Both the position numbers and the translations under genes were made by a program. A stretch of 64,000 bases of DNA. It comes from Rhizobium sp. TH2. GTDB taxonomy: Bacteria > Pseudomonadota > Alphaproteobacteria > Rhizobiales > Rhizobiaceae. The stretch lies in assembly GCF_024707525.1 (NCBI RefSeq), contig NZ_CP062231.1:4030001-4094000 (forward strand), given 5' to 3'. Positions 16,063-25,062 of the stretch are shown piece after piece. Under the pieces are notes generated by a model that was not told where the DNA came from, ran no database searches, and worked only from the letters and a program-made list of their open reading frames with translations. Each line of letters begins with the position of its first letter. The first letter of the stretch is position 1.

Positions 16063-18483
16063 TCATGCCCTGAGCCGCACGCCATCCGCATCGAATGGCG
16101 GCCTTTCCAATATGGTTGCTTCATGCGGCCGGCCGAGGATGGCGACGCTGACCTTGTCGCCAGGCTTGGCGGTGCCAGCCTTGATGTAGCAAAGCGCCAG
16201 CGACATATCGACGGAATAGCCATAGGCGCCCGACGATACCTGTCCGATTGGCGTGCCATCGGGAAGGAAGATCGGTTCACCGCCGGTCGCATCGGCATCC
16301 ACGGCTTCGATCGATACGATGGCAAGCTTCTGGCGCGGCGCTTCCGATGCGACTTTCAGATAAGCGTCCTTGTTGAGGAAATCGCCCTTCTCGAGCTTGA
16401 TCAAGCGATCCAGTCCGCTTTCCTGCGGCCAGTATTCCGGCGAATATTCGCGGCTCCAGCTGCCGTAGCCCTTCTCGATACGCAGCGACATCAGCGCGCG
16501 CGAGCCAACCGGACCGGCGCCGAGTTCACTGCCGGCATTGAGCAGGGCATCATAAAGCTCCTCCTGTTTGGTGGCATCGCAATAGAGTTCCCAACCGAGA
16601 TCGCCGGTGAACGAGACGCGAAGCGCCACGACGTCGATGCCCGCAACCACCATCCGCCGCGAGCGCATGAACGGGAACGCCACGTTCGACAGGTCCTCGT
16701 TGGTGAGCCGCGACAGCAGTTCCCTCGATTTCGGCCCGGCGACATTGAAGGCACACATGCTCTCCGTGAGTGACTTGAAATCCGTATTCTCAGGCAGCGG
16801 CACGGCCATGAAGAAACGCTGATGGAAACGCTCGGCCATGCCCGATCCGAAGATCATGAAATCGCCTTCGCCGAGCTTCGTCACGGTGAAGTCGCCAGCG
16901 ACGCCACCGCGCTTGCCAATCAGCGGGGTGAGGCAGGAGCGGCCGATCTCCGTCGGCATGCGATTGGCGAAGATGGCGTTCAGCCAGGCCTCGGCGCCCT
17001 CGCCCTTCACCGAGTATTTGGCGAAATTCGAGATATCGATGATACCGGCATGCTCACGCAGCATGCGGGCCTCGCGGCCCACCGGACCCCACCAGTTCTG
17101 CCTGGTGAAGCCGATCGATTCCTCGCGCGGCTCGCCGCCTTGCGCGAACCAAAGCGGATGCTCCCAGCCGAAGTTGAGGCCGAAGAGCGCACCCATCGCC
17201 TTCTGCTTTTCGTAAGCCGGGCGCACGCGCGCCGGCCGGCCGGCCGAACGTTCCTCGCTGGGAAAATGGATCTTGAAACGGTGGCTGTATTGGTCCTGCA
17301 CCCGCGCCTTGGTGAAGGCCTTGCTGGCCCAATGGCCGAAGCGGGCCACGTCCCAGCCGAACATGTCGAGCGACGGCTCACCCTCGATCATCCATTCGGC
17401 GGCGAGCTTGCCCATGCCGCCCGATTGCGAGAAGCCGGGAATGATGCCGTTGCAGCAGAAGTAATTGTTAAGCTCCGGCACTGGCCCGAACAGGACAGCG
17501 CTGTCCGGCGACCAGATCATCGGGCCGTTGATGACGCGCTTGATGCCGGCGGTGCCGACAGCAGGCACGCGCCCGATCGCGCGCATCATGTTCTCCTCGA
17601 TACGTTCGAGATCGTCGGGGAAGAGTTCGTGCCCGAAATTCTGCGGCGTGCCGTTCTCGGCCCAGAATTTCATGTTTCGCTCATAGGCTCCGATGAGGAG
17701 GCCAAGGCCTTCCTGGCGGAGATAATATTCGCCGTCACGATCCGCTACCGACGGCAATCGGCGACCAAGCGCCGCGATCTCGGGAATAGTCTCGGTGACG
17801 AAATACTGGTGTTCGGTCGGTATCAGCGGCAGTTCCAGCCCCGCCATGGCGGCCACTTCACGACCCCACAGCCCGGCGGCATTTACGACCCACTGCGTAC
17901 GGATTTCGCCCTTGGGCGTCCGCACGATCCAACTGCCATCCGGCTGCGCCTCGGTGCCGATCACAGGCGTGAACCGATGGATTTCAGCACCTCGTTGGCG
18001 CGCACCGGCGGCATAGGCCATGGTGACGCCCGACGGATCGACATTGCCGCCCTCCGGTTCGTACATGATGCAGCGGATGCCATCGAAATCGACGAGCGGA
18101 TGCAGGCGCTCCGCCTCGTCGCGCTGGATCTCGTAGAAATTCATCTTGTAGCGGCGGGCTTTGGCTTCCTGCAGCCGCAGCTGATGCTCGCGCGCTTCGG
18201 TCTGCGCCAGATAGAGCGAACCCGGCTGGAATATGCCGCAGCCCTGCCCCGTCTCCACTTCCAGCTCCTTGTAGAGCGACATCGTATAGTGCTGCAGCAG
18301 GCTGATATTGGTGGAGTCGTGCAGGCCATGGATGTTCGCCGCCGCATGCCACGTCGAACCGGATGTCAACTCATCGCGCTCCAGCAACACGACATCCGAC
18401 CAGCCGAGCTTGGCCAGATGATAGAGAATCGAACAGCCGATGAGTCCGCCGCCGATGATGACGGCTTGAGCATGAGTGCGCAT
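16063..18483 (-). CDS. FAD-dependent oxidoreductase with GcvT domain (dimethylglycine/sarcosine dehydrogenase-like)
   Basis: Protein of about 806 residues. The N-terminal DAO domain starts with IIGGGLIGCSILYHLAKLG and has SGSTWHAAANIHG, where H46 matches the His that carries covalent FAD in dimethylglycine and sarcosine dehydrogenases. After about residue 430 comes a GcvT folate-binding domain with its C-terminal barrel, which takes the methyl carbon onto tetrahydrofolate. The reaction is oxidative N-demethylation of a methylated amine. ATG 18483 is preferred to a TTG at 18519. Adjacent LysR, MttB-family and betaine-type transport genes imply a role late in degrading a quaternary amine. Confidence 0.88.
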   Translation of the reverse strand: MRTHAQAVIIGGGLIGCSILYHLAKLGWSDVVLLERDELTSGSTWHAAANIHGLHDSTNISLLQHYTMSLYKELEVETGQGCGIFQPGSLYLAQTEAREHQLRLQEAKARRYKMNFYEIQRDEAERLHPLVDFDGIRCIMYEPEGGNVDPSGVTMAYAAGARQRGAEIHRFTPVIGTEAQPDGSWIVRTPKGEIRTQWVVNAAGLWGREVAAMAGLELPLIPTEHQYFVTETIPEIAALGRRLPSVADRDGEYYLRQEGLGLLIGAYERNMKFWAENGTPQNFGHELFPDDLERIEENMMRAIGRVPAVGTAGIKRVINGPMIWSPDSAVLFGPVPELNNYFCCNGIIPGFSQSGGMGKLAAEWMIEGEPSLDMFGWDVARFGHWASKAFTKARVQDQYSHRFKIHFPSEERSAGRPARVRPAYEKQKAMGALFGLNFGWEHPLWFAQGGEPREESIGFTRQNWWGPVGREARMLREHAGIIDISNFAKYSVKGEGAEAWLNAIFANRMPTEIGRSCLTPLIGKRGGVAGDFTVTKLGEGDFMIFGSGMAERFHQRFFMAVPLPENTDFKSLTESMCAFNVAGPKSRELLSRLTNEDLSNVAFPFMRSRRMVVAGIDVVALRVSFTGDLGWELYCDATKQEELYDALLNAGSELGAGPVGSRALMSLRIEKGYGSWSREYSPEYWPQESGLDRLIKLEKGDFLNKDAYLKVASEAPRQKLAIVSIEAVDADATGGEPIFLPDGTPIGQVSSGAYGYSVDMSLALCYIKAGTAKPGDKVSVAILGRPHEATILERPPFDADGVRLRA

Positions 18484-18635
18484 TGCGTTGCAGCCCCAGG
18501 AATGATGACCAAGTTTCAAATCGGCAATCCAGGCCGCCGACGGATGTCATCTTAGAGACAGGTCAAATCTTGGGAAAGCACCGGCACACATGGTTCTCGC
18601 CTCTGATGGCCAAATAAAACGATGCCATTGAGCCT

Positions 18636-19565
18636 TCAAAAATCAACGGTCGAATTCGCCCGGTCTGCTTGCGAGGACGGCGGCATGAAGCGTTCGGCCT
18701 CCGCCAGTATCCATTCCCGGACCTTCTTGACCACCGCGCCTTTGGAGACCTGGCTTTCCGAGAGATAGTAGTTCCAAGGGCTGGCGACATGGTTAGGGAA
18801 CGGCTCCACCAGAAGCCCCCGCTCCATGTAGATGCGCGCGAGCGAGAGCGTGGTCACCAGGCATCCCGCACCGTTGGCGGCCAGTTCCAGCGCAATGTTG
18901 GTCGAGTTGGTCGACAGCCGTTTGTCGTTGACCGCGGCATCGATACCGAGCGCCGTCGCCATGTCCTGCCACAGTTCCTGGCGGCCATGCACCGCGATCC
19001 AGTTGGCCTTGAGAATGTCCTGGGGGGCCTTGAAAGCATCGGGACCGGAGACGAATTGCGGCGCGCAGAGCAGGGCCAAACGGTCCTCCCACAGCTGGAG
19101 GGCACCCTCGGGCTTGTTGTCATAGCGCCGGATGGAGATCACGAAATCGGCGATCTGCTCGGTCCTTTCCTCCCAGATCGTCCCATGCAGCAGGATTTCG
19201 ACCTCGGGATTCTGCTTGCTGAAATTGGCGATGCAGCGAGAGAGCCAGTTCTCGGCCAAGCTGGTCGGGCAGGAAATCACCACAGTCCTGTTGCGCACCG
19301 CCGCCAGCACCGACTCGGTCGCGAAATCGATCTGGTTGAGCCCCTGCCGCAGGGTGGGGAGAAACGCCTCTCCCATTTCGGTGAGCTCGAGACTTCTTGG
19401 ATAGCGGATGAACAGCTGGCGTCCGAGATACTGCTCGAGCGCACGCACATGGTTGCTGATCGCGGCCTGCGTATAGCCGAGTTCGTTGGCAGCCTCGGTG
19501 AAACTCAAATGCCGGGCTGAGCATTCGAACGAGCGGATGTAGTTGAGTGGCGGAGGTGGCTTCAT
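18636..19565 (-). CDS. LysR-family regulator (GcvA-like)
   Basis: Transcriptional regulator of 309 residues. The N-terminal helix-turn-helix includes LSFTEAANELGYTQAAISNH (about residues 18-37), and the rest is a periplasmic-binding-like effector domain. The PPLNYIRSFECSARHLSFTEAA opening is characteristic of the GcvA subgroup. ATG 19565 puts the HTH at the usual distance from the N-terminus; longer in-frame starts to 19730 would run into the MttB promoter. It lies divergently from the MttB/transporter operon and upstream of the FAD demethylase, so it probably activates one or both in response to the amine substrate. Confidence 0.88.
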   Translation of the reverse strand: MKPPPPLNYIRSFECSARHLSFTEAANELGYTQAAISNHVRALEQYLGRQLFIRYPRSLELTEMGEAFLPTLRQGLNQIDFATESVLAAVRNRTVVISCPTSLAENWLSRCIANFSKQNPEVEILLHGTIWEERTEQIADFVISIRRYDNKPEGALQLWEDRLALLCAPQFVSGPDAFKAPQDILKANWIAVHGRQELWQDMATALGIDAAVNDKRLSTNSTNIALELAANGAGCLVTTLSLARIYMERGLLVEPFPNHVASPWNYYLSESQVSKGAVVKKVREWILAEAERFMPPSSQADRANSTVDF

Positions 19566-19690
19566 GGTATCCCTCTTTACGAGACAGCCTAAATCCACCC
19601 ACTCCACCGCTGCAATAGCCATTTGCGCCATGACCTCGTTTTTCTTGGTCATTGCCGACGTTCTTATCGTGTGAAGAGCGCCCGCACATT

Positions 19691-19705
19691 GGTCATAGTT
19701 CGACC
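19691..19705. promoter_or_regulatory. Candidate LysR-type dyad between the regulator and MttB-family gene
   Basis: GGTC (19691-19694) and GACC (19702-19705) are inverted around 7 bp, giving the interrupted-dyad form used by LysR regulators. The position, about 50 bp upstream of the methyltransferase start, fits activation. The match is short, so it could be chance. Confidence 0.3.
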
Positions 19706-19752
19706 GTGGAGGAAGCGATGCAATCAGCATTCGTCAGGAAGGGCATTCGACA

Positions 19753-21291
19753 ATGAGTCAGGACCGGCGCGGCGGCGGACGGCGATCACGGATCGCGCGG
19801 GGCGGCAGCGGCATACCGCAAATGCCCTGGCAGGAGGTGCTCAACCCCTATGCGCCCATGCAGATCATGGACGAGGAGCGGATGGAGACGCTGCATCGGA
19901 CCTCGACGCGCATCCTGTCCGAACTCGGCATCCGTGTGCTGAGCGAAAAGGCGATGGACATTTTCGAGAAGGCGGGTGCGATCGTCGATCGCGAGAATCT
20001 GATCATCAAGATCGACGAATCGCTGGTCAACGCCGCGCTGGCAACCGTGCCGTCGAGTTTCACGCTGACCAGCCGCAATCCCGAAAAGCGCCTGACCATC
20101 GGCGGCAACGCCATGGCCTTTGGCCTCGTGGCCGGGCCGCCGAATGTCCATGACCGGATCAACGGCCGCCGCGCAGGCAATCTCAAGGACTACGAGAATT
20201 TAACCCGGCTCGCGCACCATTTCAATGCCATCCATATTCTCGGCAACCAGGTCTGCGCGCCCGTCGAGCTTCCGGCCAATTCCCGGCATCTAGACACTTA
20301 CAACGCCAACTTGACATTCAGCGACCTCTGCTACCACTGCACGGCCATCGGCGCAGGCCGCGCCATCGACGGCATCAAGATGATGGCGATTGCCCGAGGC
20401 GCCAGCCTGGAGGACATGCGGGCATCGCCCGGCGTGATCACGATCATCTCGGTCAACTCGCCGCGCATGCTCGACGATGCGATGACGGATGGCTTGATCG
20501 CCATGGCCGAACACGGCCAGCCGGTGACGATCACTCCCTTCACCTTGATGGGCGCGATGACGCCTGTGACGCTCGCCGCGGCCCTCTGCCAGCAGAATGC
20601 CGAGGCGCTGTTCGGGGTGACGCTCACCCAGCTCGTCAATCCCGGCACGCCGGTCATGTATGGCGCATTCACCTCGAATGTCGACATGCGCTCGGGCGCG
20701 CCCGCATTCGGCACGCCCGAGAATACAAAGGCCAATGTCATCGCCGGCCAGCTCGCGCGCCGCTATGGCCTTCCCTACCGCTCGTCGAACGCCAATGCCT
20801 CCAACGCCGTCGATCTACAGGCGGCCTATGAGACCGGGATGGCGACCTGGGGCGCGGTGCTGGGCGGCGCCAACCTCATCTATCACGCAGCCGGATGGCT
20901 CGAGGGCGGCCTCACGGCCTCCTACGAGAAGCTCGTGCTCGATGTCGAAATTCTGCAAAACATGATGGGCTTCCTGCAGCCCCTGCCCTTCACAGAGGAT
21001 GATCTCGGTTTCGAGGCGATCAAAGCCGTCCCGGCAGGTGGGCATTTCTTCGGCTCCGAGCACACGATGTTGCGCTACGAGACCGCGTTCTACCAGCCGA
21101 TGCTCTCCAATTGGCAGAACCACGGCGCATGGCAGGAAGCGGGCTCCCGCGACGCACTCGAACGGGCGACCGACATCTGGCAACAGGCGCTGCGCGAGTA
21201 TGAGCAGCCGGCAATGGACCCGGCGATCCGCGAAGAACTCGACGCCTATATCGCGCATCGCAAGGAGGAAATCGGAGCGGGCGAACCCTGA
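19753..21291 (+). CDS. Trimethylamine methyltransferase (MttB) family protein, non-pyrrolysine
   Basis: Cytoplasmic protein of 512 residues in the MttB superfamily. The frame has no in-frame amber codon, so it belongs to the non-pyrrolysine group whose characterised members demethylate quaternary amines such as glycine betaine (MtgB). Blocks include YAPMQIMDEERMETLHRTS, FGLVAGPPNVHD, ELPANSRHLDTYNA and GGHFFGSEHT. Known members pass the methyl group to a corrinoid protein, but none is encoded nearby. A GGAAGG ribosome site precedes ATG 19753. It leads an operon with the OpuC-type transporter, supporting a quaternary-amine substrate; which one is unknown. Confidence 0.87.
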   Translation: MSQDRRGGGRRSRIARGGSGIPQMPWQEVLNPYAPMQIMDEERMETLHRTSTRILSELGIRVLSEKAMDIFEKAGAIVDRENLIIKIDESLVNAALATVPSSFTLTSRNPEKRLTIGGNAMAFGLVAGPPNVHDRINGRRAGNLKDYENLTRLAHHFNAIHILGNQVCAPVELPANSRHLDTYNANLTFSDLCYHCTAIGAGRAIDGIKMMAIARGASLEDMRASPGVITIISVNSPRMLDDAMTDGLIAMAEHGQPVTITPFTLMGAMTPVTLAAALCQQNAEALFGVTLTQLVNPGTPVMYGAFTSNVDMRSGAPAFGTPENTKANVIAGQLARRYGLPYRSSNANASNAVDLQAAYETGMATWGAVLGGANLIYHAAGWLEGGLTASYEKLVLDVEILQNMMGFLQPLPFTEDDLGFEAIKAVPAGGHFFGSEHTMLRYETAFYQPMLSNWQNHGAWQEAGSRDALERATDIWQQALREYEQPAMDPAIREELDAYIAHRKEEIGAGEP

Positions 21292-21452
21292 CCGGCACGG
21301 GAGAGCCAGAGGGATTGCCCAGCGGATACGAAAGCCTGCACATAAATTCAGGATTCCGAGCAATGACGGCTCGATGGCCTGGCCCATGGTGAGGCACGAA
21401 GGCAGCGGCGACAGCCGGTAATAACAAGGCCACAAAGGCAGGTTGGGAACGA

Positions 21453-22115
21453 ATGGAGACAGTCGCGTTCATCGCTGACAATATCGACGTGATCGGCACG
21501 CGGGCTATCGAGCACATCTCGATCGTTTTCGCGGCCGTCGGCATCGCGATCGCCACGGCTGTGCCGATCGGCATTGCCATCACGCAGTCGAAGAGTGCTG
21601 CCGACACGGTTCTCTATCTGGCCTCGATGATGATAACGGTTCCTTCGATCGCGCTGTTCGGGTTGATGATCCCGCTCCTTTCACCGATCGGCCACGGCAT
21701 CGGTTATATGCCGGCGGTCATCGCGGTCATCCTCTATTCGCAGCTTCCCATCATCCGCAACACCTACACGGCCATCGTCAATGTCGATCCGGCGTTGCGC
21801 GAAGCGGCACAGGGCATGGGCATGAGCACATGGCAGCGGCTACGCCAGGTCGAACTGCCGCTTGCGGTGCCGGTGATCATGGCGGGCGTCCGCACCGCCG
21901 TCGTCATGAACATCGGCGTCACCGCCATCGCCACCTATATCGGCGCGGGCGGGCTCGGGACCTTCATCTCGCGCGGCATCAGCCAGTCCGATCCACGGCA
22001 GCTGATAACCGGCGCGTTGGCGGTCTCCTTGCTGGCGATCACGGCCGACCTGTTCCTCGGGCTCATTCAATCGCTGCTGACGTCGCGCGGCATCAAGGTC
22101 GAGGTGGCACGATGA
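21453..22115 (+). CDS. Betaine/choline/carnitine-type ABC transporter permease (OpuBB-like)
   Basis: Inner-membrane permease of 220 residues with about five or six hydrophobic spans and the BPD_transp_1 cytoplasmic loop EAAQGMGMSTWQRLRQVELP that docks the ATPase. The length and the ends MMITVPSIALFGLM and TYIGAGGLGTFI are those of OpuBB/OpuCB/YehW-type osmoprotectant permeases. Its stop overlaps the ATPase start by 4 bp. A second permease lies after the ATPase, giving the usual heterodimeric permease pair. Confidence 0.9.
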   Translation: METVAFIADNIDVIGTRAIEHISIVFAAVGIAIATAVPIGIAITQSKSAADTVLYLASMMITVPSIALFGLMIPLLSPIGHGIGYMPAVIAVILYSQLPIIRNTYTAIVNVDPALREAAQGMGMSTWQRLRQVELPLAVPVIMAGVRTAVVMNIGVTAIATYIGAGGLGTFISRGISQSDPRQLITGALAVSLLAITADLFLGLIQSLLTSRGIKVEVAR

Positions 22116-23227
22116 TCAGGCTCGAAAATCTCACCAAGACCTTCGGCCCGCCCTCGAACGCAATCGTGGCGGTGGACAACGTCAACCTCGATCTGCCGAC
22201 CGGCGAGATCTGCGTCCTGCTCGGCCCTTCGGGATGCGGCAAGACGACGACGATGAAGATGATCAATCGTCTCATCCAGCCAACCAGCGGCAAAGTCTAT
22301 ATCGACGGCAAGGACACGAGTTCGGTGGACCCGATCGAGCTGCGCCGTTCGATCGGCTATGTGATCCAGCAGATCGGTCTCTTCCCGAACAAGACGATCG
22401 AGGAAAACATCTGCATCGTTCCCGATCTGCTTGGCTGGGACAGGACCAAGTCGCGTTCACGCGCCAAGGAATTGCTCGAACTCGTCGGCCTGCAGCCGGA
22501 TCTCTTCCTGAAGCGCTTTCCTAAGGAACTCTCGGGCGGACAGCAGCAGCGCGTCGGCGTGCTGCGCGCGCTTGCCGCCGACCCGCCCGTCATGCTGATG
22601 GACGAGCCCTTCGGCGCGATCGACCCGATCAATCGCGAGGTCATCCAGGAAGAGTTCCTGAAGATGCAGAAGGCGATTCGCAAGACGATCATCTTCGTCT
22701 CGCACGATCTCGACGAAGCCGTGAAGATGGCCGACAAGATCGCAATCTTCCGCTCGGGCAAGCTCGAACAATTCGCGAGCCCGGATGAGCTTCTTGCCAG
22801 GCCGGCGAACGGCTTCATCGAGAACTTTCTCGGCACGGATCGCGCATTGAAGCGGCTACGGCTGGTGCCTGTCAGCAAGGCGATGGTGCCAGACTTCGTG
22901 CAGGCCCCGCGCGACATGCCGATTGCTGAACTCTGTCAGCGCTTGCGCGGATCCGCAGTGCCGGCAGCGCTGGTGGTCAACGGTGACGGCATGGCCGAGG
23001 CTATCGTCGATGCCGAGATTATCCGGACCGTGAGCGGCACCGTCGCCGATCATGCCAAGCCGGTTCATGCTTCTGTTCCCATGACCGCCGACCTGCGCCA
23101 GGCCGTCTCGCTGATGTTCGCACACGACATGCCGGTCCTGCCATGCGTGGATGAAGCCGGGAAGGTTCGCGGCGTCATGACCTTCCGCTCCATCGTCGAC
23201 AATCTCGGCAACGGGGACGCGTCATGA
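22112..23227 (+). CDS. Betaine/choline-type ABC transporter ATP-binding protein with CBS domains (OpuBA-like)
   Basis: ATPase of 371 residues. The NBD has Walker A GPSGCGKTT, Q-loop IQQIGLFPN, signature LSGGQQQRVGVL, Walker B VMLMDEPFGAID and switch FVSHD. The C-terminal third resembles a tandem CBS module (to VRGVMTFRSIVDNL), as in OpuA/OpuC ATPases where CBS pairs sense ionic strength. ATG 22112 lies inside the stop of the upstream permease, and its own stop overlaps the next permease by 4 bp. The operon context suggests catabolic rather than purely osmotic uptake. Confidence 0.9.
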   Translation: MIRLENLTKTFGPPSNAIVAVDNVNLDLPTGEICVLLGPSGCGKTTTMKMINRLIQPTSGKVYIDGKDTSSVDPIELRRSIGYVIQQIGLFPNKTIEENICIVPDLLGWDRTKSRSRAKELLELVGLQPDLFLKRFPKELSGGQQQRVGVLRALAADPPVMLMDEPFGAIDPINREVIQEEFLKMQKAIRKTIIFVSHDLDEAVKMADKIAIFRSGKLEQFASPDELLARPANGFIENFLGTDRALKRLRLVPVSKAMVPDFVQAPRDMPIAELCQRLRGSAVPAALVVNGDGMAEAIVDAEIIRTVSGTVADHAKPVHASVPMTADLRQAVSLMFAHDMPVLPCVDEAGKVRGVMTFRSIVDNLGNGDAS

Positions 23228-23979
23228 GCCTGCCGGTCTCCACAAGCGGTACAGTCGTGGCGCGTCCGGGCGGCATCGCCCCCTATATCGCGCTCGCCGT
23301 TCTGCTGCTGGCGATCTACTGGCTCTGGGCCAGCGGCATGGCCGATGAAATCCTGATCTATTGGGATGATATCGTCTATCTCAGTATCCAGCATATCGAA
23401 CTCGTGGCGTGGGCCGGTGGCCTGGCGATCATCGTCGCCGTGCCCGTCGGCATTATCCTGTCGCGGCCTTTCATGCAGTCTTTTTCCGAAGCGTTCATGC
23501 AGGTGTTCAACATCGGCAGCACGGTGCCGACGCTTGCCATCCTCGCGCTGTCGATGAGCTTTCTCGGCATCGGCACCGTGCCGGCCGTCTTCGGGCTCTG
23601 GGCCGCGACCCTGCTGCCGATCGTGCGCAACACCTATGCCGGCATCCGCGCCGTCTCGCCACATCTGATCGAGGCGGCCCACGGCATGGGCATGACGCCG
23701 CTGCAACTGCTCTGGCGCGTCGAGCTTCCCAACGCGCTGTTCGTGATCTTCGGCGGCATCCGCACGGCGCTCGCGATCTGCGTCGGCTCGGCGCCGCTGG
23801 TGTTCCTGATCGGTGCGGGCGGTCTCGGCGAACTCATCTTCACGGGCATCTCGCTCGATGAGCTGCCGATGATGCTGGCCGGCGCGATACCCACCGCACT
23901 GCTGGCTGTCGTGGTCGATTTCCTGATCGGCCAGCTTCAATACCACCTCGTTCCACGAGGCATCAATCCACTACGCTAG
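23224..23979 (+). CDS. Betaine/choline-type ABC transporter permease (OpuBD-like)
   Basis: Inner-membrane permease of 251 residues and partner of the 21453 permease. It has an N-terminal span (IALAVLLLAIYWLWASG), then the BPD_transp_1 core with EAAHGMGMTPLQLLWRVELP as the ATPase-docking loop and VFLIGAGGLGELIF in the last helices. The start overlaps the ATPase stop by 4 bp. The substrate-binding gene follows 25 bp later, completing a four-gene OpuC-type cassette. Confidence 0.9.
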   Translation: MSLPVSTSGTVVARPGGIAPYIALAVLLLAIYWLWASGMADEILIYWDDIVYLSIQHIELVAWAGGLAIIVAVPVGIILSRPFMQSFSEAFMQVFNIGSTVPTLAILALSMSFLGIGTVPAVFGLWAATLLPIVRNTYAGIRAVSPHLIEAAHGMGMTPLQLLWRVELPNALFVIFGGIRTALAICVGSAPLVFLIGAGGLGELIFTGISLDELPMMLAGAIPTALLAVVVDFLIGQLQYHLVPRGINPLR

Positions 23980-24004
23980 TTCAACAAGAGAGGAGAAGGG
24001 GAAT

Positions 24005-24898
24005 ATGTCTATCATTTCGAAATTTGCAAAGGCATTGGCAACGGCTGCGGCACTCATCATCGCAGGCGGCACAGCCTGGGCGGCCGACACAATCACCGTC
24101 GGCGGCAAGAACTTTACCGAGCAGCTCGTCATCGCCGAGATCACCAAGCAGCTTCTGGAAAGCAAGGGCTACACCGTCGACAAGAAGGACGGCATGGGCA
24201 CCAAGATCGTCCGCGCCGCACTCGAAAACGGCGAAGTCGATGTCTATTGGGAATATACCGGCACCTCGCTGATCACCTTCAACAAGATCAAGGACCGCCT
24301 GTCGCCCGAAGACACCTACAACAAGGTCAAGGAACTTGATGGCGAGAAGGGCCTCGTCTGGCTCGCACCGTCCAAGGCCAACAACACCTATGCCTATGTC
24401 GTGCGCGGCGACAACCCGAAGACCGATAAGCTGCAGACGCTCTCCGACCTCGCCGCCGCCTATAATGCCGGCACGGCGATCGTCATGGGCACGACCGCGG
24501 AGTTCCCCAAGCGTCCGGACGGCCTGCTTGGCCTTCAGGAAACCTATGGCTTCGAAGCAGGGCGTGCGAATGTCCGCCCGATGGACCTCGGCCTCGCCTA
24601 TAACGCGCTGGCCAATGGCGACCTCGACACGATCGCGGCACAGGCAACCGACGGCCAGATCGCGGCCCTCAAGCTGCGCCTGCTGAAGGACGACAAGGGC
24701 TTCTTCCCGAACTACGCGCTGACACCTGTCATCCGCAAGGAAGTGCTCGATGCGCATCCCGATCTCAAGGAAATCCTCGAGGGCGTTTCGACCAAGCTCG
24801 ACGACGCCACCATGCAGCGGCTGAACAGCGAAGTCGATGTGGACAAGAAGACCATCGAGACCGTCGCTGCCGGCTATCTGAAGTCGATCGGAATGTAG
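24005..24898 (+). CDS. Quaternary-amine-binding protein of the OpuBC/OsmF family
   Basis: Secreted periplasmic binding protein of 297 residues. A Sec signal peptide (LATAAALIIAGGTAWA) is followed by TITVGGKNFTEQLVIAEI, the hallmark opening of the OpuAC/OpuBC/YehZ family. The DVYWEYTGTSL block and the VMGTTAEF and QATDGQIAAL segments belong to the same fold, in which aromatic residues cage a trimethylammonium head group. A GAGGAGAAGGGG purine tract precedes ATG 24005. It provides specificity for the transporter genes upstream; the ligand could be glycine betaine, choline, carnitine, proline betaine or similar. Confidence 0.9.
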   Translation: MSIISKFAKALATAAALIIAGGTAWAADTITVGGKNFTEQLVIAEITKQLLESKGYTVDKKDGMGTKIVRAALENGEVDVYWEYTGTSLITFNKIKDRLSPEDTYNKVKELDGEKGLVWLAPSKANNTYAYVVRGDNPKTDKLQTLSDLAAAYNAGTAIVMGTTAEFPKRPDGLLGLQETYGFEAGRANVRPMDLGLAYNALANGDLDTIAAQATDGQIAALKLRLLKDDKGFFPNYALTPVIRKEVLDAHPDLKEILEGVSTKLDDATMQRLNSEVDVDKKTIETVAAGYLKSIGM

Positions 24899-24910
24899 TC
24901 AAACGGCCTT

Positions 24911-25026
24911 TGCCCCTCACCCTAGCCCTCTCCCCGCAAGGACGGGGCGAGGGGACACCTGAAGTCCCACGAGTCCCTTCTCCCCGTCATTACGGGGAGA
25001 AGATGCCGGCAGGCAGATGAGGGGCA
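24911..25026. repeat. RIME1-like rhizobial palindromic intergenic element
   Basis: A 116-bp element bounded by TGCCCCTCA (24911-24919) and its exact inverse TGAGGGGCA (25018-25026). Inside are two further hairpins, around CTCCCCGCAAGGACGGGG and CTTCTCCCCGTCATTACGGGGAGAAG. The CATCTGCCTGCCGGCATCTT core, read on the minus strand, matches the RIME1 repeats of rhizobia as I remember them. It lies between the binding-protein gene and the enolase-family gene, and could act as a transcript processing or attenuation site. Confidence 0.8.
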
Positions 25027-25062
25027 CTTGAAACACAATCGCAGCCCTACGAGGAAATAAGA

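Noticed and set aside
16822..18555. 577-codon open frame on the plus strand
   Set aside because: Antisense to the FAD/GcvT enzyme, whose domains are clear; the open frame results from GC-rich codon bias.
19753..21291. Pyrrolysine-containing trimethylamine methyltransferase
   Set aside because: No in-frame TAG codon occurs in the gene, and no pylT/pylS is seen.
24911..25026. Palindromic repeats considered as a CRISPR array
   Set aside because: Single element with internal inverted arms, no regularly spaced direct repeats, no cas genes anywhere in the window.
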